This document shows, piece after piece, positions 19,915 to 28,760 of a stretch of 64,000 nucleotides of DNA. The DNA comes from Brucella tritici (GTDB lineage Bacteria > Pseudomonadota > Alphaproteobacteria > Rhizobiales > Rhizobiaceae): positions 124,001 through 188,000 of the forward strand of contig NZ_WBWA01000001.1 of NCBI RefSeq assembly GCF_008932295.1. Direction: 5' to 3'. The notes below the pieces were generated by a model. It was given only the letters and a program-made list of their open reading frames with translations, ran no database searches and was not told the DNA's origin. Made by a program: the position numbers and the translations under genes. Position 1 is the first letter of the stretch. The number at the start of each line of letters is the position of its first letter.

Positions 19915-20727
19915 ATGGCCGACACGATTTTTTCCCGCATACAGGCAAGCCGCACGGCAGACGATGTCGTGCACCAGATCGAAACGCTCATTCTTGAAGG
20001 CGTCCTGCGTGGCGGCGACCGGCTTCCTGGTGAGCGTGAGCTGGCGCGCCAGTTCGATATATCGCGCCCGATATTGCGTGATGCTCTCAAACGGCTTGAA
20101 ACGGCCGAGCTCCTGATTTCGAGGCATGGCGGTGGCACTTTCGTCGCGGACGTGATCGGACAGGTATTCAGCGCCCCAGTGGTCAAGCTTTTTGCGGATC
20201 ACCGAAAGGCGACAGCCGACTATCTTGAATATCGCCGGGAAATCGAAAGCATTGCCGCAGAATATGCAGCACTTCGAGCCACACCCGCTGACAAGGCACT
20301 TCTGACCGAAATCATGGAAGCCATGGAAAAGGCTCACGGTGTCAGTGACTTCGATACGGAAGCGCGCCTCGACGTGGAATTGCACAATGCTGTTGGCGAA
20401 GCAGCACACAACATCGTTCTGCTGCACACACTACGGTCTTGCTATCAACTGCTGAAGGATGGGGTTTTTTACAATCGCAGCCTTATCTACAGCTATCCAG
20501 GCGTCGCTGACATGTTCCTGTCGCAACATCGCGCCATTTACGATGCCGTCATGGCCGGCAATCCGCAGGCGGCCCGCGAGGCGGTTCAGAAGCACATTCG
20601 TTTCGTGGAACAGGCAACACATGATCGCGAACTGCACGAAGAACGCGAACGCGTCTCGCGTTTGCGCTACCGACAGCGGGCGGGCGTGAAGACCGGCAAA
20701 GACATGAAGGAAGATGACGGCGAATGA
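19915..20727 (+). CDS. FadR-type (GntR/FCD) transcriptional regulator
   Basis: About 270 residues. The GntR winged helix covers roughly residues 15-75 (LPGERELARQFDISRPILRD, RLETAELLISRHGGGTFV), followed by an all-helical FCD ligand domain with metal-site residues in VELHNAVGEAAHN, SQHRAIYDAV and KHIRFVEQ. This is the layout of LldR, PdhR and GlcC, which sense small carboxylic acids such as lactate, pyruvate or glycolate. The nearby glcDEF operon and its TGGT/ACCA palindrome make glycolate control plausible but unproven. ATG 19894 is an alternative start. The 3' end overlaps the next gene by four bases (ATGA). Confidence 0.9.
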   Translation: MADTIFSRIQASRTADDVVHQIETLILEGVLRGGDRLPGERELARQFDISRPILRDALKRLETAELLISRHGGGTFVADVIGQVFSAPVVKLFADHRKATADYLEYRREIESIAAEYAALRATPADKALLTEIMEAMEKAHGVSDFDTEARLDVELHNAVGEAAHNIVLLHTLRSCYQLLKDGVFYNRSLIYSYPGVADMFLSQHRAIYDAVMAGNPQAAREAVQKHIRFVEQATHDRELHEERERVSRLRYRQRAGVKTGKDMKEDDGE

Positions 20728-21455
20728 GCGTGGTTTTCAAGGATGCGACAGGGCCGGACAATATCCGCCTCTATGCCATTGGGGACGTGCATGGCCGTCT
20801 CGACTTGTTACAGGACATGCACGGGCTAATCCATGCCGACCTAGACCAGCGCCCTGCTCATGACTGGCGTATCATTCACCTTGGTGATTACATAGATCGC
20901 GGTCCGGGCTCAAAGGAAGTGCTGGATTTTCTGATTGATGTATCGCGTCGGGATAAGCGCATCATTTCGCTGCTGGGCAATCATGACGACGGTTTTCTTA
21001 CTTATCTAGCAACCGGAGACGTCGCAGGGATATTCGCACTGCATGGCGGCGTCGATACCGCTCGCTCTTACGGGGTAGAGGTTGATTTTGCTGATGCGGC
21101 TTCGGCGCGCCGAGCTCATACCGCTCTGGTGGGAACTGTCCCGCAAGAGCATATCGATTTCATTCGCGCCATGCCGTGCTCAGTAGCATTCGGCGAATTT
21201 TTCTTCTGTCACGCAGGAATAAACCCAGCAGTACCGCTAGACGCACAAGACCCGGAAGAACTGATCTGGATTCGCACAGCTTTTCTCAAATGGACCGCCC
21301 CCTTCGAAAAGGTCATCATCCACGGGCATACACCGCAAAGCGCTATCGATATTCAGCCCAACAGGGTCAATCTCGATACATATGCCTGGAAAAGCGGACA
21401 GCTTTCAGCCATCGTAATAGACGGTTCGGAAAAGCGTTTTATCGAAGCGAAATAG
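20724..21455 (+). CDS. PPP-family metallophosphatase (serine/threonine phosphatase-like)
   Basis: A 243-residue calcineurin-like phosphoesterase with all PPP signature motifs: GDVHGRLD near residue 20, GDYIDRGPG near 54, LGNHDDGF near 84, and the late metal ligands FCHAG and HGHTP. It should be a two-metal cytoplasmic phosphatase. Relatives include bacteriophage-lambda-type protein phosphatases and ApaH-like enzymes that cleave dinucleoside polyphosphates; sequence alone does not decide. It overlaps the FadR-type regulator gene by four bases (ATGA), so the two are co-translated, an unusual pairing. Confidence 0.92.
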   Translation: MSVVFKDATGPDNIRLYAIGDVHGRLDLLQDMHGLIHADLDQRPAHDWRIIHLGDYIDRGPGSKEVLDFLIDVSRRDKRIISLLGNHDDGFLTYLATGDVAGIFALHGGVDTARSYGVEVDFADAASARRAHTALVGTVPQEHIDFIRAMPCSVAFGEFFFCHAGINPAVPLDAQDPEELIWIRTAFLKWTAPFEKVIIHGHTPQSAIDIQPNRVNLDTYAWKSGQLSAIVIDGSEKRFIEAK

Positions 21456-21460
21456 TGCGC

Positions 21461-21598
21461 TTAGTGGGCGCTGGAAATGCCGTAGCCGTCGGTGGACATC
21501 GCATTATTGCCCGCATCGACGGTGAATATGCCGACCGCCATAAATACAATCGCGGAAACCATCAATACGGTGAGGAGAGCGGCATGCTTGGCGGTCAT
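21461..21598 (-). CDS. Small hypothetical membrane protein
   Basis: From ATG 21598 the protein has 45 residues: MTAKHAALLTVLMVSAIVFM leads a single hydrophobic helix, followed by VGIFTVDAGNNAMSTDGYGI and a short end. The frame is open a little further upstream, but that extension is polar and lacks a good start. It lies five bases from the phosphatase stop codon on the opposite strand. The protein-like pattern of helix and polar tail supports coding. No family is recognised. Confidence 0.5.
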   Translation of the reverse strand: MTAKHAALLTVLMVSAIVFMAVGIFTVDAGNNAMSTDGYGISSAH

Positions 21599-21853
21599 AT
21601 TCAGAAACTCTTTCGACTGGGGCCGGACGAAATTCGTCAGACGAGCCGCCACTTGAGAGCCTGGCAATCAGCCCTGCTCGTTCGGTTGCTGCCCGGGGAG
21701 ACGGCGTTCAGTTACACCCGAAAAAAGTTACCCGCAACTGAACGGTTCCAGCCAAGCCACCGCTTTTCTCTTGAAAAATCGAATTGGTTGAACGCTGTGG
21801 CAAAGCGGCAACGCGATACTTCGACTTAAGGTTAAGACGCAGTTACGAAGCCT

Positions 21854-22552
21854 CTAAATTTGGTTTACCCACGCCTTGGCTAATGCAGCGCCTGCAGCAT
21901 CCGCCTGTATTCCGAACTTATTTGCCTGCACTGGGTGCTCTACTGCCCAATCCGGTGCGAAACCCGCAATCATCTCACTTAGCTGTTCGTTCCATTCAGC
22001 GACAAGCTGTGTGTTCGCTTCAAAATGAAACTGCGTGCCATAAACTGCGCGCCCGATGCGATAGGCCTGATGAGGCGTCATATCACTCGTCGCCATATGC
22101 AATGCGCCCTTCGGAAGCGAAAAGGTATCGCGGTGCCAATGAAAGATTGGGAAGGCATCTCCTGCGGCGGACAATACCGGGTCGCCTTTGCCTTCCTCGG
22201 TAAGCCGAACTTCTTGCCAGCCGAACTCCATGGGCCGGTCCAGAACATTTGCGCCTCCATAAGCACGAGCGATGAGCTGACTGCCCAGACAAATACCAAG
22301 AACGGCCTTACCGCTGTCGCCAAACCGACGTATGAGCTCAAGCAAATACGGAAAATAAGGACATTCAGCGTCGGCTAGCGCATTCTGCTCGCCCCCAAGC
22401 ACAATCAAGGCTTGATATCCATCGTCGTCACCGGGCAATGCATCCCCGCTGTATGGATGACGCAGATCAATCGAATAGCCGGCATCTGCCAGAACGGGTT
22501 CAATTTGTCCCAATCCAGAGCCTTCGTAGTTCTGAACGACCAGTACACCCAT
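21854..22552 (-). CDS. Class I glutamine amidotransferase-like protein
   Basis: A 232-residue stand-alone GATase1 domain. The nucleophile elbow GICLGSQLIARAYGG carries the catalytic cysteine near residue 85, and the histidine-glutamate pair is in YGTQFHFEAN near 180. FHWHRDTFSLP before it is typical of the GMP-synthase-like or gamma-glutamyl-hydrolase-like free amidotransferases. The acceptor is unknown; relatives act on gamma-glutamyl compounds or on a separate synthetase. ATG 22552 (MGVLVVQNYEGSGLGQ) gives the family N-terminus; the longer frame adds a basic stretch unlike the family. Transcribed alone, downstream of an efflux operon terminator. Confidence 0.88.
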   Translation of the reverse strand: MGVLVVQNYEGSGLGQIEPVLADAGYSIDLRHPYSGDALPGDDDGYQALIVLGGEQNALADAECPYFPYLLELIRRFGDSGKAVLGICLGSQLIARAYGGANVLDRPMEFGWQEVRLTEEGKGDPVLSAAGDAFPIFHWHRDTFSLPKGALHMATSDMTPHQAYRIGRAVYGTQFHFEANTQLVAEWNEQLSEMIAGFAPDWAVEHPVQANKFGIQADAAGAALAKAWVNQI

Positions 22553-22587
22553 GAGAAATCCCCGACCTCTTTTTATCTTTGCTAACA

Positions 22588-22618
22588 TGGAAAAGGCCCG
22601 GACGACAGCCGGGCCTTT
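22588..22618 (-). terminator. Terminator of the efflux operon
   Basis: On the minus strand, AAAGGCCCGG pairs with CCGGGCCTTT around a seven-base loop and ends in TTTTCC. It lies directly after the HlyD-type gene, which stops at 22622. Confidence 0.8.
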
Positions 22619-22621
22619 AAA

Positions 22622-23488
22622 TCAGTTCACCACCGAAACGCTGACCGTTCGACCGGCAACGAGGTGGACACTGTCCGGCACATCTTCAAGCTTCACACGC
22701 ACCGGCACACGTTGCGCCAGGCGCACCCAGTTAAAGGTCGGTGAGACATTAGCCAACAGACTAGAAGAATCGCTACGCTCACGATCTTCAATCCCTCCGG
22801 CAATACCCTCGACCTTTCCTTTAAGTTGCACTTTGCTGCCCATGATATCGACCACCACCGGATCACCAATCCGGATACGCTCGAGCTTGTTCTCTTCAAA
22901 GTAGCCGGAAACGTAGAACGAGTCCGTATCAACGAGGGCCGTCACTGCCGATCCAGCGGAAACATAATCACCCGGTTGAAGTGAGAAGTTTGTAATCACT
23001 CCGTTGACGGGCGCCTTTACCGAAGACCGGTCCAGATTGAGTGTCGCCAGATCGCGATCCAGTTGCGCCTGACGGTAGGAAGCTTCCGCTTGCTGAGCCG
23101 TCGTTTCGATCTGCTCCAGCTTCTGACGTGTCACGGTCGTGTCGTTGAGCTGGCGATAGCGGACCAGATCGCGGTTTGCCATATCAAGTGCCGCCTTGCT
23201 GCTATCAACCTTTGCTTCCGCTGTTTGCAGGGCGAGCTTGTAACGTGCCTGATCGATACGGAAGATCACATCGCCCTGATGAACGCTTTCATTATCGTGG
23301 ACAAGCACTTCTCCGACCAGACCTGAGACATCAGGCGCAACGCGCACCACATCAGCGCGAATTTTGCCGTCGCGGGTCCACGGCGCATTCATATAATAGT
23401 CCCACAAATGCCAGCCAAGAAGCCCCGCCATAGTGACCATGACGACGGTTACAAAGACACGGCCAGAATGTGCAAAGAGCTTTTTCAT
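22622..23488 (-). CDS. HlyD/EmrA-type membrane fusion protein of an aromatic-acid-like efflux pump
   Basis: A 288-residue periplasmic adaptor. It has one N-terminal membrane helix (VFVTVVMVTMAGLLGWHLWD), a lipoyl-like half ending in WTRDGKIRADVVRVAPDVSG, a coiled-coil hairpin (about residues 75-150) and a second barrel half with APVNGVITNFSLQPGDYV. It resembles AaeA, partner of the AaeB efflux protein. ATG 23488 overlaps the DUF1656 stop codon (ATGA). It is the last gene of the operon marR, FUSC, DUF1656, hlyD. AaeAB in E. coli exports p-hydroxybenzoic acid; the substrate here is unknown. Confidence 0.92.
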   Translation of the reverse strand: MKKLFAHSGRVFVTVVMVTMAGLLGWHLWDYYMNAPWTRDGKIRADVVRVAPDVSGLVGEVLVHDNESVHQGDVIFRIDQARYKLALQTAEAKVDSSKAALDMANRDLVRYRQLNDTTVTRQKLEQIETTAQQAEASYRQAQLDRDLATLNLDRSSVKAPVNGVITNFSLQPGDYVSAGSAVTALVDTDSFYVSGYFEENKLERIRIGDPVVVDIMGSKVQLKGKVEGIAGGIEDRERSDSSSLLANVSPTFNWVRLAQRVPVRVKLEDVPDSVHLVAGRTVSVSVVN

Positions 23489-23697
23489 AGCGGTATTCCA
23501 TTGAGAATGACGGCAGCAGCGCCGAGAATGCAAAAATACATCGCAGCATCGAACAAAGGCCGGTGCCATACGAAACGATAGAAGCGTGCGCGCGCCAGAA
23601 GACGCTGCATGACTGTGTTCGCGAAATAGGCACCGAGCGCCAGCACGCCGAGGGTCGGAATGTAAATTCCGTAGATGTCGAGTTCAGGTTGCATCAC
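23485..23697 (-). CDS. DUF1656 (AaeX-like) small membrane protein
   Basis: A 70-residue protein with two hydrophobic segments (IYIPTLGVLALGAYFAN and AAMYFCILGAAAVIL) separated by a basic loop (RLLARARFYRFVWHRP). This is the DUF1656 pattern, found between FUSC permease and HlyD genes in aae-type efflux operons. ATG 23694 is a near-equal start. It lies 16 bases after the FUSC gene and overlaps hlyD by four bases, so it clearly belongs to the pump operon. Its role is unknown. Confidence 0.88.
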   Translation of the reverse strand: MMQPELDIYGIYIPTLGVLALGAYFANTVMQRLLARARFYRFVWHRPLFDAAMYFCILGAAAVILNGIPL

Positions 23698-23713
23698 AAA
23701 TCACATTGTTCTT

Positions 23714-25807
23714 CTAGGCTGCTTGTGGGAGTTCCATGAGCGGACGCGGCGGCAAGACGAAAGGCGGGGCTTTCGGGAAAAGATTGAAGCGCAGAGCGAC
23801 CAGCGCCATTCGTGTACGTTTGGCTATTGCAGGCGATCCGCTCTCGATAATGGTGGTGATTGCCGCATCGATGGAAATGAGCAGATATCGGTCGATATCG
23901 CCTGCCTCATGCGGTTTGTCAGCCAGAGCACGGTAATGCGCACTAACGCCATCCAACACTTCATCGACAATTGACCGACAATTTTCGGGCAGTTTGGAGC
24001 GATATTGCTGGAGATCAATCGTGTTCATACCGTTTCGCAGATCGCGCAACAGATCGACCTTCGCGACATCTGCCGCCGGAACCAGCGCCAGACGCGGTGT
24101 CATCATGCCGATACGGTCGATCATCCGGAGCAAAAGACGGTTCATACGCTGGCGGCGGTGACGCCCAGGACGACGTTCAGCAGCAAGTGCAATATCGTTC
24201 CAGCCCGCCTTGATTAGCCGACGCACGCTCCATTCAGCACCGACAGACCGGACGATTGAAGTCACTACGGCAGCGATTACGATCCCCACAACGGTGGCCA
24301 GATTGGCATTAGCAAAACTGACGAAATCATGTGTCAGATGCCCCTGGAGCATGAGCATATTCGGCAAGTTCACGCAGAGCACCATGCCCAGCAGAAATTG
24401 CGAAGGAATGGCAAGCAGCAGGCCCGCCGGGATGAGGAATAGCCCCAGCACTAGAACCAGCGGGAAGAAGCCGTCCACCAGCGGGAGCAACGCAAATTCA
24501 AATATAAAGGCGGCAACAATGACAATCAAAAGCAACCAGTTGAACTTGCGCATCACCGGTACCGGATCATCCATGGTTGCGAAAATGCAGCAGAAGATGC
24601 CGGCCATCATGGCTGCGGCACTGCCTTGAGACCAGCCGCTCGCAATCCAGAAAGCGGTTGCTACGCATGTTGCGAGAAAGGCCGAGAATCCAGAGAGAAG
24701 CGCCATGCCATAATCACGATGCATGGGGCGGGCTTTCAGGTGCGCGTCGTAGCGGCGCCAGCGCAGCGAATGCCGGGAACCGGACACAATGTCCTGACGC
24801 AGCGTGATGCAATCGCTCCATATCTGAACGAGATCGCGAACACGAGCAGCCACATTGAAAGGCAGCAATTCGCCCCAGCTTGTTGCGTCCTTCCCATGAC
24901 GGTCGATCTTTTCAATCAACCGCAACAGAATGGCACGGCGTTCCTCAGTCAGGTTCTCACCACTTTCTATCCAGTCGCAAGCCTCGTCCAGAAGCTTCTG
25001 TACGGCTGGATGCCAGGGCTTTTCGTTTTCACCGGGCTTCAGCGCCAGCACGTCATGCAGGCTCGATATAATCGGGAGAACAGCCACCATGCGCTGCTGC
25101 AACACGTGAAGCAGAGTACCAACATTTCTGATTGATGAAGTGTCATAGGCAACATGCGTGGTTAGATTGCGCAGCTCGAGCGCATCGGCGGCGAGACGCT
25201 GGCGATCCCGAAGAAATTCAGGTGTAGCGCCTTCACCCCGCATACTTGCCAGCGCCAGCTTTGAACCGTCACGCAGCCAGTTATCGATACGACTGACGAG
25301 CACAGGACCGCTATGACGCGGAAAAACAAGTCGATTGACGACAGCAGCACAGATGATGCCGATTGCGATCTCTTCCACTCGACCGACGGCATAGTCGAAC
25401 GTCGTCTCAGGCACGGAAACAACCGCAAAACTCGCGATTGCCACGGTGTAACCAGCCAGCATGAACAAATAGCTGCGCGGTGTACCGTCGAGTAAGCTGA
25501 TCGCAAGGCAGAGACCCATCCACAGACCGATCGCCAATGTCAGAATCTCAGGTGAATTGACCAGATGCGGTACGAACAGAATGGTCACTGCACCGCCGAT
25601 GATAGTACCGATCAAACGGTAAAAACCCTTTGACGTGGTCGCACCTGACAGCGGATGCGCAACGATATATACAGCAGCAATAGACCAGTAGGGATTAGGC
25701 AGATTGGCCATCAGGCCGATCCACAGCGCAAGCATGGCCGCAGCAAAAGTCTTCAGTGAAAAGACTACGTCCCAGAATTTCGGGGTTGTTTCGGCAGGTT
25801 TCATCAT
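23714..25807 (-). CDS. FUSC-family (AaeB-like) efflux permease
   Basis: A 697-residue inner-membrane protein. Six or so N-terminal membrane segments (ALWIGLMANLPNPYWSIAAV through SFAVVSVP, about residues 25-165), a long cytoplasmic middle, then a second membrane block (about 370-520) and a soluble tail match the FUSC/PET pattern of AaeB. It would drive export of aromatic acids or similar toxic anions with the HlyD partner. ATG 25807 (MMKPAETTPKFWD) is chosen over a GTG at 25822. It follows a MarR gene by about 60 bases and is likely under its control. Confidence 0.92.
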   Translation of the reverse strand: MMKPAETTPKFWDVVFSLKTFAAAMLALWIGLMANLPNPYWSIAAVYIVAHPLSGATTSKGFYRLIGTIIGGAVTILFVPHLVNSPEILTLAIGLWMGLCLAISLLDGTPRSYLFMLAGYTVAIASFAVVSVPETTFDYAVGRVEEIAIGIICAAVVNRLVFPRHSGPVLVSRIDNWLRDGSKLALASMRGEGATPEFLRDRQRLAADALELRNLTTHVAYDTSSIRNVGTLLHVLQQRMVAVLPIISSLHDVLALKPGENEKPWHPAVQKLLDEACDWIESGENLTEERRAILLRLIEKIDRHGKDATSWGELLPFNVAARVRDLVQIWSDCITLRQDIVSGSRHSLRWRRYDAHLKARPMHRDYGMALLSGFSAFLATCVATAFWIASGWSQGSAAAMMAGIFCCIFATMDDPVPVMRKFNWLLLIVIVAAFIFEFALLPLVDGFFPLVLVLGLFLIPAGLLLAIPSQFLLGMVLCVNLPNMLMLQGHLTHDFVSFANANLATVVGIVIAAVVTSIVRSVGAEWSVRRLIKAGWNDIALAAERRPGRHRRQRMNRLLLRMIDRIGMMTPRLALVPAADVAKVDLLRDLRNGMNTIDLQQYRSKLPENCRSIVDEVLDGVSAHYRALADKPHEAGDIDRYLLISIDAAITTIIESGSPAIAKRTRMALVALRFNLFPKAPPFVLPPRPLMELPQAA

Positions 25808-25869
25808 GGCTTGTGGATGCACCGGTTGAACGCTTTGCGTCTTTCCGGTCAGACGGCCGATCAGAAAGA

Positions 25870-26298
25870 CTATGTTTGAAATTTCTCATTCAGCTTGCGC
25901 AAAACCTCCATGGCGACATCGACCGCATCGGAATCGAGATCACCAAGGAAACGAGCGCGAAGACGAACAGCCGACTTTTCCACCTTGGCGGCAAGAGCGC
26001 GACCGTCCTCTGTCAATTGAATGAGCTTGACGCGACGATCGGCATCGTCGGCAACGCGCTGGATCAGGCCATCCTTTTCCAGCTCATCGACGACCCGGAC
26101 AATCGTTGCTCCCTCAATACCGACTCGTTCAGCCAGCACACCTTGAGGGACGTGATCTCCGTGCCGCAACAGGGTCATTAGCGGTATGGCTTTCGCGTCG
26201 GAAAGACCATGCTCCGCCATCGCTGCATCGAAAGCCTTCCGCCATCCTCTGGCGGTACTTGCAAGAAGCGGTGCGAATTCGACCCACGTTTGTTTCAT
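25870..26298 (-). CDS. MarR-family regulator of the efflux operon
   Basis: A 142-residue winged-helix protein. The DNA-binding region is seen in LADAKAI-type helices, then VPQGVLAERVGIEGATIVRV and the wing DDADRRVKLIQLTEDGRA (about residues 65-105). MarR proteins usually repress their own operon and release DNA on binding phenolic ligands, fitting an AaeB-type pump downstream. ATG 26298 (MKQTWVEFAPLL) is chosen; a longer frame has no family support. A perfect 7-bp inverted repeat lies 19 bases upstream of the start and is the likely operator. Confidence 0.93.
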   Translation of the reverse strand: MKQTWVEFAPLLASTARGWRKAFDAAMAEHGLSDAKAIPLMTLLRHGDHVPQGVLAERVGIEGATIVRVVDELEKDGLIQRVADDADRRVKLIQLTEDGRALAAKVEKSAVRLRARFLGDLDSDAVDVAMEVLRKLNEKFQT

Positions 26299-26316
26299 CA
26301 CATCAGTTCCATTCAA

Positions 26317-26336
26317 ATAGATAGCTTCATATCTAT
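26317..26336. promoter_or_regulatory. Likely MarR operator
   Basis: ATAGATA, six bases, TATCTAT is a perfect inverted repeat 19 bases upstream of the marR start codon. Its length and AT-rich half-sites fit MarR-type operators and suggest autorepression of the efflux operon. Confidence 0.6.
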
Positions 26337-26472
26337 ATGGATACAATCTAATTAAATGCAACAGACATGATGTTTCCCATCAATTGTTTGTGTAGGAATG
26401 CTAATTAATTGTCTCTTGATGCATTACCAAAGCGCTTGACCACCGCCCCTGCCCTCTGCCATCGATGCTGAC

Positions 26473-27219
26473 ATGCGCGCAAACTATAAAATGCAGAGAC
26501 TATATGTTGAAGACGGCCTCGAAGAAGGCGACCAGATTGAAGTCGTCCCGCAGTCCGCACATTATCTTACCCATGTCCTGCGATTGAAGGATGGCGATGA
26601 AATTCTCGCCTTCAATGGACGCGACGGCGAATGGAAATCGCGGCTGAAGCCTGAGGGTAAGAAGCGGCTTTTCCTCCTGCCCTTCGAACAGACACGTCCG
26701 CAACCTTTGCCGAGTGATCTGGTCTATTGCTTCGCCCCGCTGAAGCAGGGGCGACTGGACTATATGGTACAAAAGGCTGTGGAGATGGGCGCAAGCGTTT
26801 TGCAGCCGGTCATCACACAGCACACTCAGGTACCAAAACTCGGAACTGATCGCATCAAGGCCAATGCGATAGAAGCTGCTGAACAGTGCGGCGTACTTTC
26901 CATACCTGACTGTCGCGAGGCCATCCGCTTCGACCATTTTATCAAACAATGGGACGAAGCCCGACACCTCATCTTCTGCGATGAAGGGCACGAATCGGAT
27001 GATCCGTTGACCATCTTGCAGAACATGACGCCCGGCCCGGCCGCCCTACTGATCGGCCCGGAAGGAGGATTTTCAGAGGAAGAACGTCGAACGCTTCGAA
27101 AACTTCCCTTCGTGACAGCTATACCGCTCGGCCCTCGAATCCTGCGTGCCGACACGGCTGCCGTCGCCGCGATAGCTCTGGTACAATCTGTGCTTGGAGA
27201 CTGGCGGAATGCAGGATGA
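26473..27219 (+). CDS. rsmE: 16S rRNA m3U1498 methyltransferase RsmE
   Basis: A 248-residue SPOUT methyltransferase that methylates N3 of U1498 in 16S rRNA. The N-terminal PUA-like part ends near residue 70. The SPOUT knot motifs are at the C-terminus: [13 protein letters not shown] near 194 and [18 protein letters not shown] near 223, with the SAM-binding glycine run and the leucine-rich deep trefoil knot. [10 protein letters not shown] is the usual rhizobial N-terminus. It lies about 100 bases upstream of gshA on the same strand. Confidence 0.95.
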   Translation: MRANYKMQRLYVEDGLEEGDQIEVVPQSAHYLTHVLRLKDGDEILAFNGRDGEWKSRLKPEGKKRLFLLPFEQTRPQPLPSDLVYCFAPLKQGRLDYMVQKAVEMGASVLQPVITQHTQVPKLGTDRIKANAIEAAEQCGVLSIPDCREAIRFDHFIKQWDEARHLIFCDEGHESDDPLTILQNMTPGPAALLIGPEGGFSEEERRTLRKLPFVTAIPLGPRILRADTAAVAAIALVQSVLGDWRNAG

Positions 27220-27317
27220 CATTCTCGAAATCTGATGTTCAATGGAATTGACTTGCGCGATTTGACAAATTTGTCCAATCACGCTGAAAAGCAAAAAATA
27301 GGCTAGGGATAGATTGC

Positions 27318-28691
27318 ATGGCGCGCGATACGACTGATGAAACGGCACTGACGGGCGTTGAACAACTGGCTGGCTATCTGGCTGGCGGATGCAAGCCCAA
27401 AGATGCCTGGCGCATCGGCACCGAGCATGAAAAATTTCCATTCTACACGGTCGATAACAGTCCCGTTCCCTATGAGGGGCCACGCGGCATCAAAGCCATC
27501 CTTGAAGGTATGCAGGCAACGCTTGGCTGGGAACCTATTATCGATGAAGGCAATATCATCGGTCTGGTGGAGCCAACCGGACAGGGGGCGATTTCACTGG
27601 AGCCCGGCGGTCAGTTTGAGCTTTCCGGAGCGCCTCTTTCAACCATTCATCAGACATGCCGTGAAGTGAACGCGCATCTATCTCAGGTCCGCGAAATAGC
27701 GGAGCCCCTTGGTATTCGCTTTTTAGGTGTTGGCGGCAGCCCGAAATGGACTTTGGCCGAAACACCCGTCATGCCGAAGTCACGCTACAAGATCATGACC
27801 AACTACATGCCGAAAGTCGGGCATGAAGGTCTGGACATGATGTATCGCACTTCGACCATTCAGGTTAATCTGGACTTCAGCTCGGAACGAGACATGCGCC
27901 GCAAGATGCAGGTTTCGATGAAGCTGCAATCCGTGGCAACAGCACTTTTCGCGAGCTCGCCGTTCACCGAAGGTAAACCGAACCGCCTTTTGTCATGGCG
28001 TTCGAATATCTGGCGCGATACCGACAATCAGCGTTCGGGCGTGCTGCCTTTCGTTTTCTCGGAAAACTTCGGGTTTGCCGATTATGTCGAATGGGCACTT
28101 GATATACCTATGTACTTCATTCTGCGTGACGGTCATTATCACGACTGTACGCATGTCACTTTCCGCCAATTCATGAACGGCGCGCTGAAAGGTGAAGTGA
28201 GCGACCCGGTCCCCAATATGGGCGACTGGACCAATCATCTTTCGACACTGTTCCCTGAAGTGCGCCTCAAGCGTTTCCTGGAAATGCGGGGAGCTGACGG
28301 AGGTCCGTGGCGCCGTATCTGTGCGCTTCCAGCCTACTGGGTCGGACTGCTCTATGACGAAGAAGCTCTGACCGCTGCCGAGCTCCTCACCAAGGATTGG
28401 ACCTACGAAGAGGTGCTTGCACTTCGTAACGAAGTTCCTGCCAAGGCGTTGAACACGACCTTCCGGGGCAAACCGCTGGAACAGATCGCTCGCGAGACTT
28501 TGAAAATTTCGCGTCTCGGCCTCCTAAACCGCAACAAGCTCAACAGCGAAGGTCATGACGAAACGCATTTCCTTGCACCGCTTGAGGAAATCGTTGCGGC
28601 TGGCATTACGGATGCTGAGCGCATGCTGAAGGCATATAACAGCGTATGGGCAGGGTCAGTTGATCCAATCTTTCTGGAATATGCCTATTGA
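27318..28691 (+). CDS. gshA: Glutamate-cysteine ligase, class II (plant/proteobacterial type)
   Basis: A 457-residue ATP-dependent enzyme joining L-glutamate and L-cysteine, the first step of glutathione synthesis. It matches the alphaproteobacterial and plant GCL type rather than E. coli GshA: GTEHEKFPF near residue 34, GLVEPTGQGAISLEPGGQFELSG near 81-103 (substrate glutamate and metal residues), and RTSTIQVNLDFSSE near 177. The C-terminal region (LLNRNKLNSEGHDETHFL) is family-like. Transcribed with or after rsmE and ending at a terminator shared with the convergent L,D-transpeptidase gene. Confidence 0.95.
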   Translation: MARDTTDETALTGVEQLAGYLAGGCKPKDAWRIGTEHEKFPFYTVDNSPVPYEGPRGIKAILEGMQATLGWEPIIDEGNIIGLVEPTGQGAISLEPGGQFELSGAPLSTIHQTCREVNAHLSQVREIAEPLGIRFLGVGGSPKWTLAETPVMPKSRYKIMTNYMPKVGHEGLDMMYRTSTIQVNLDFSSERDMRRKMQVSMKLQSVATALFASSPFTEGKPNRLLSWRSNIWRDTDNQRSGVLPFVFSENFGFADYVEWALDIPMYFILRDGHYHDCTHVTFRQFMNGALKGEVSDPVPNMGDWTNHLSTLFPEVRLKRFLEMRGADGGPWRRICALPAYWVGLLYDEEALTAAELLTKDWTYEEVLALRNEVPAKALNTTFRGKPLEQIARETLKISRLGLLNRNKLNSEGHDETHFLAPLEEIVAAGITDAERMLKAYNSVWAGSVDPIFLEYAY

Positions 28692-28715
28692 GCATCGAGC
28701 ATCGAGCATCGAGCA
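28690..28715. repeat. Short tandem repeat overlapping the gshA stop codon
   Basis: The heptamer GAGCATC occurs three times in a row plus four bases of a fourth copy, starting inside the gshA stop codon. It may be slipped-strand noise; no function is evident. Confidence 0.8.
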
Positions 28716-28722
28716 CATCCGA

Positions 28723-28757
28723 CAAAAAAGGGCGCGTTATCCGCGCCCTTTTTGTAT
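28723..28757. terminator. Bidirectional terminator between gshA and the second L,D-transpeptidase gene
   Basis: AAAAAGGGCGCG pairs with CGCGCCCTTTTT over TTATC, with A and T runs on the two sides. It serves both convergent genes. Confidence 0.88.
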
Positions 28758-28760
28758 TAG

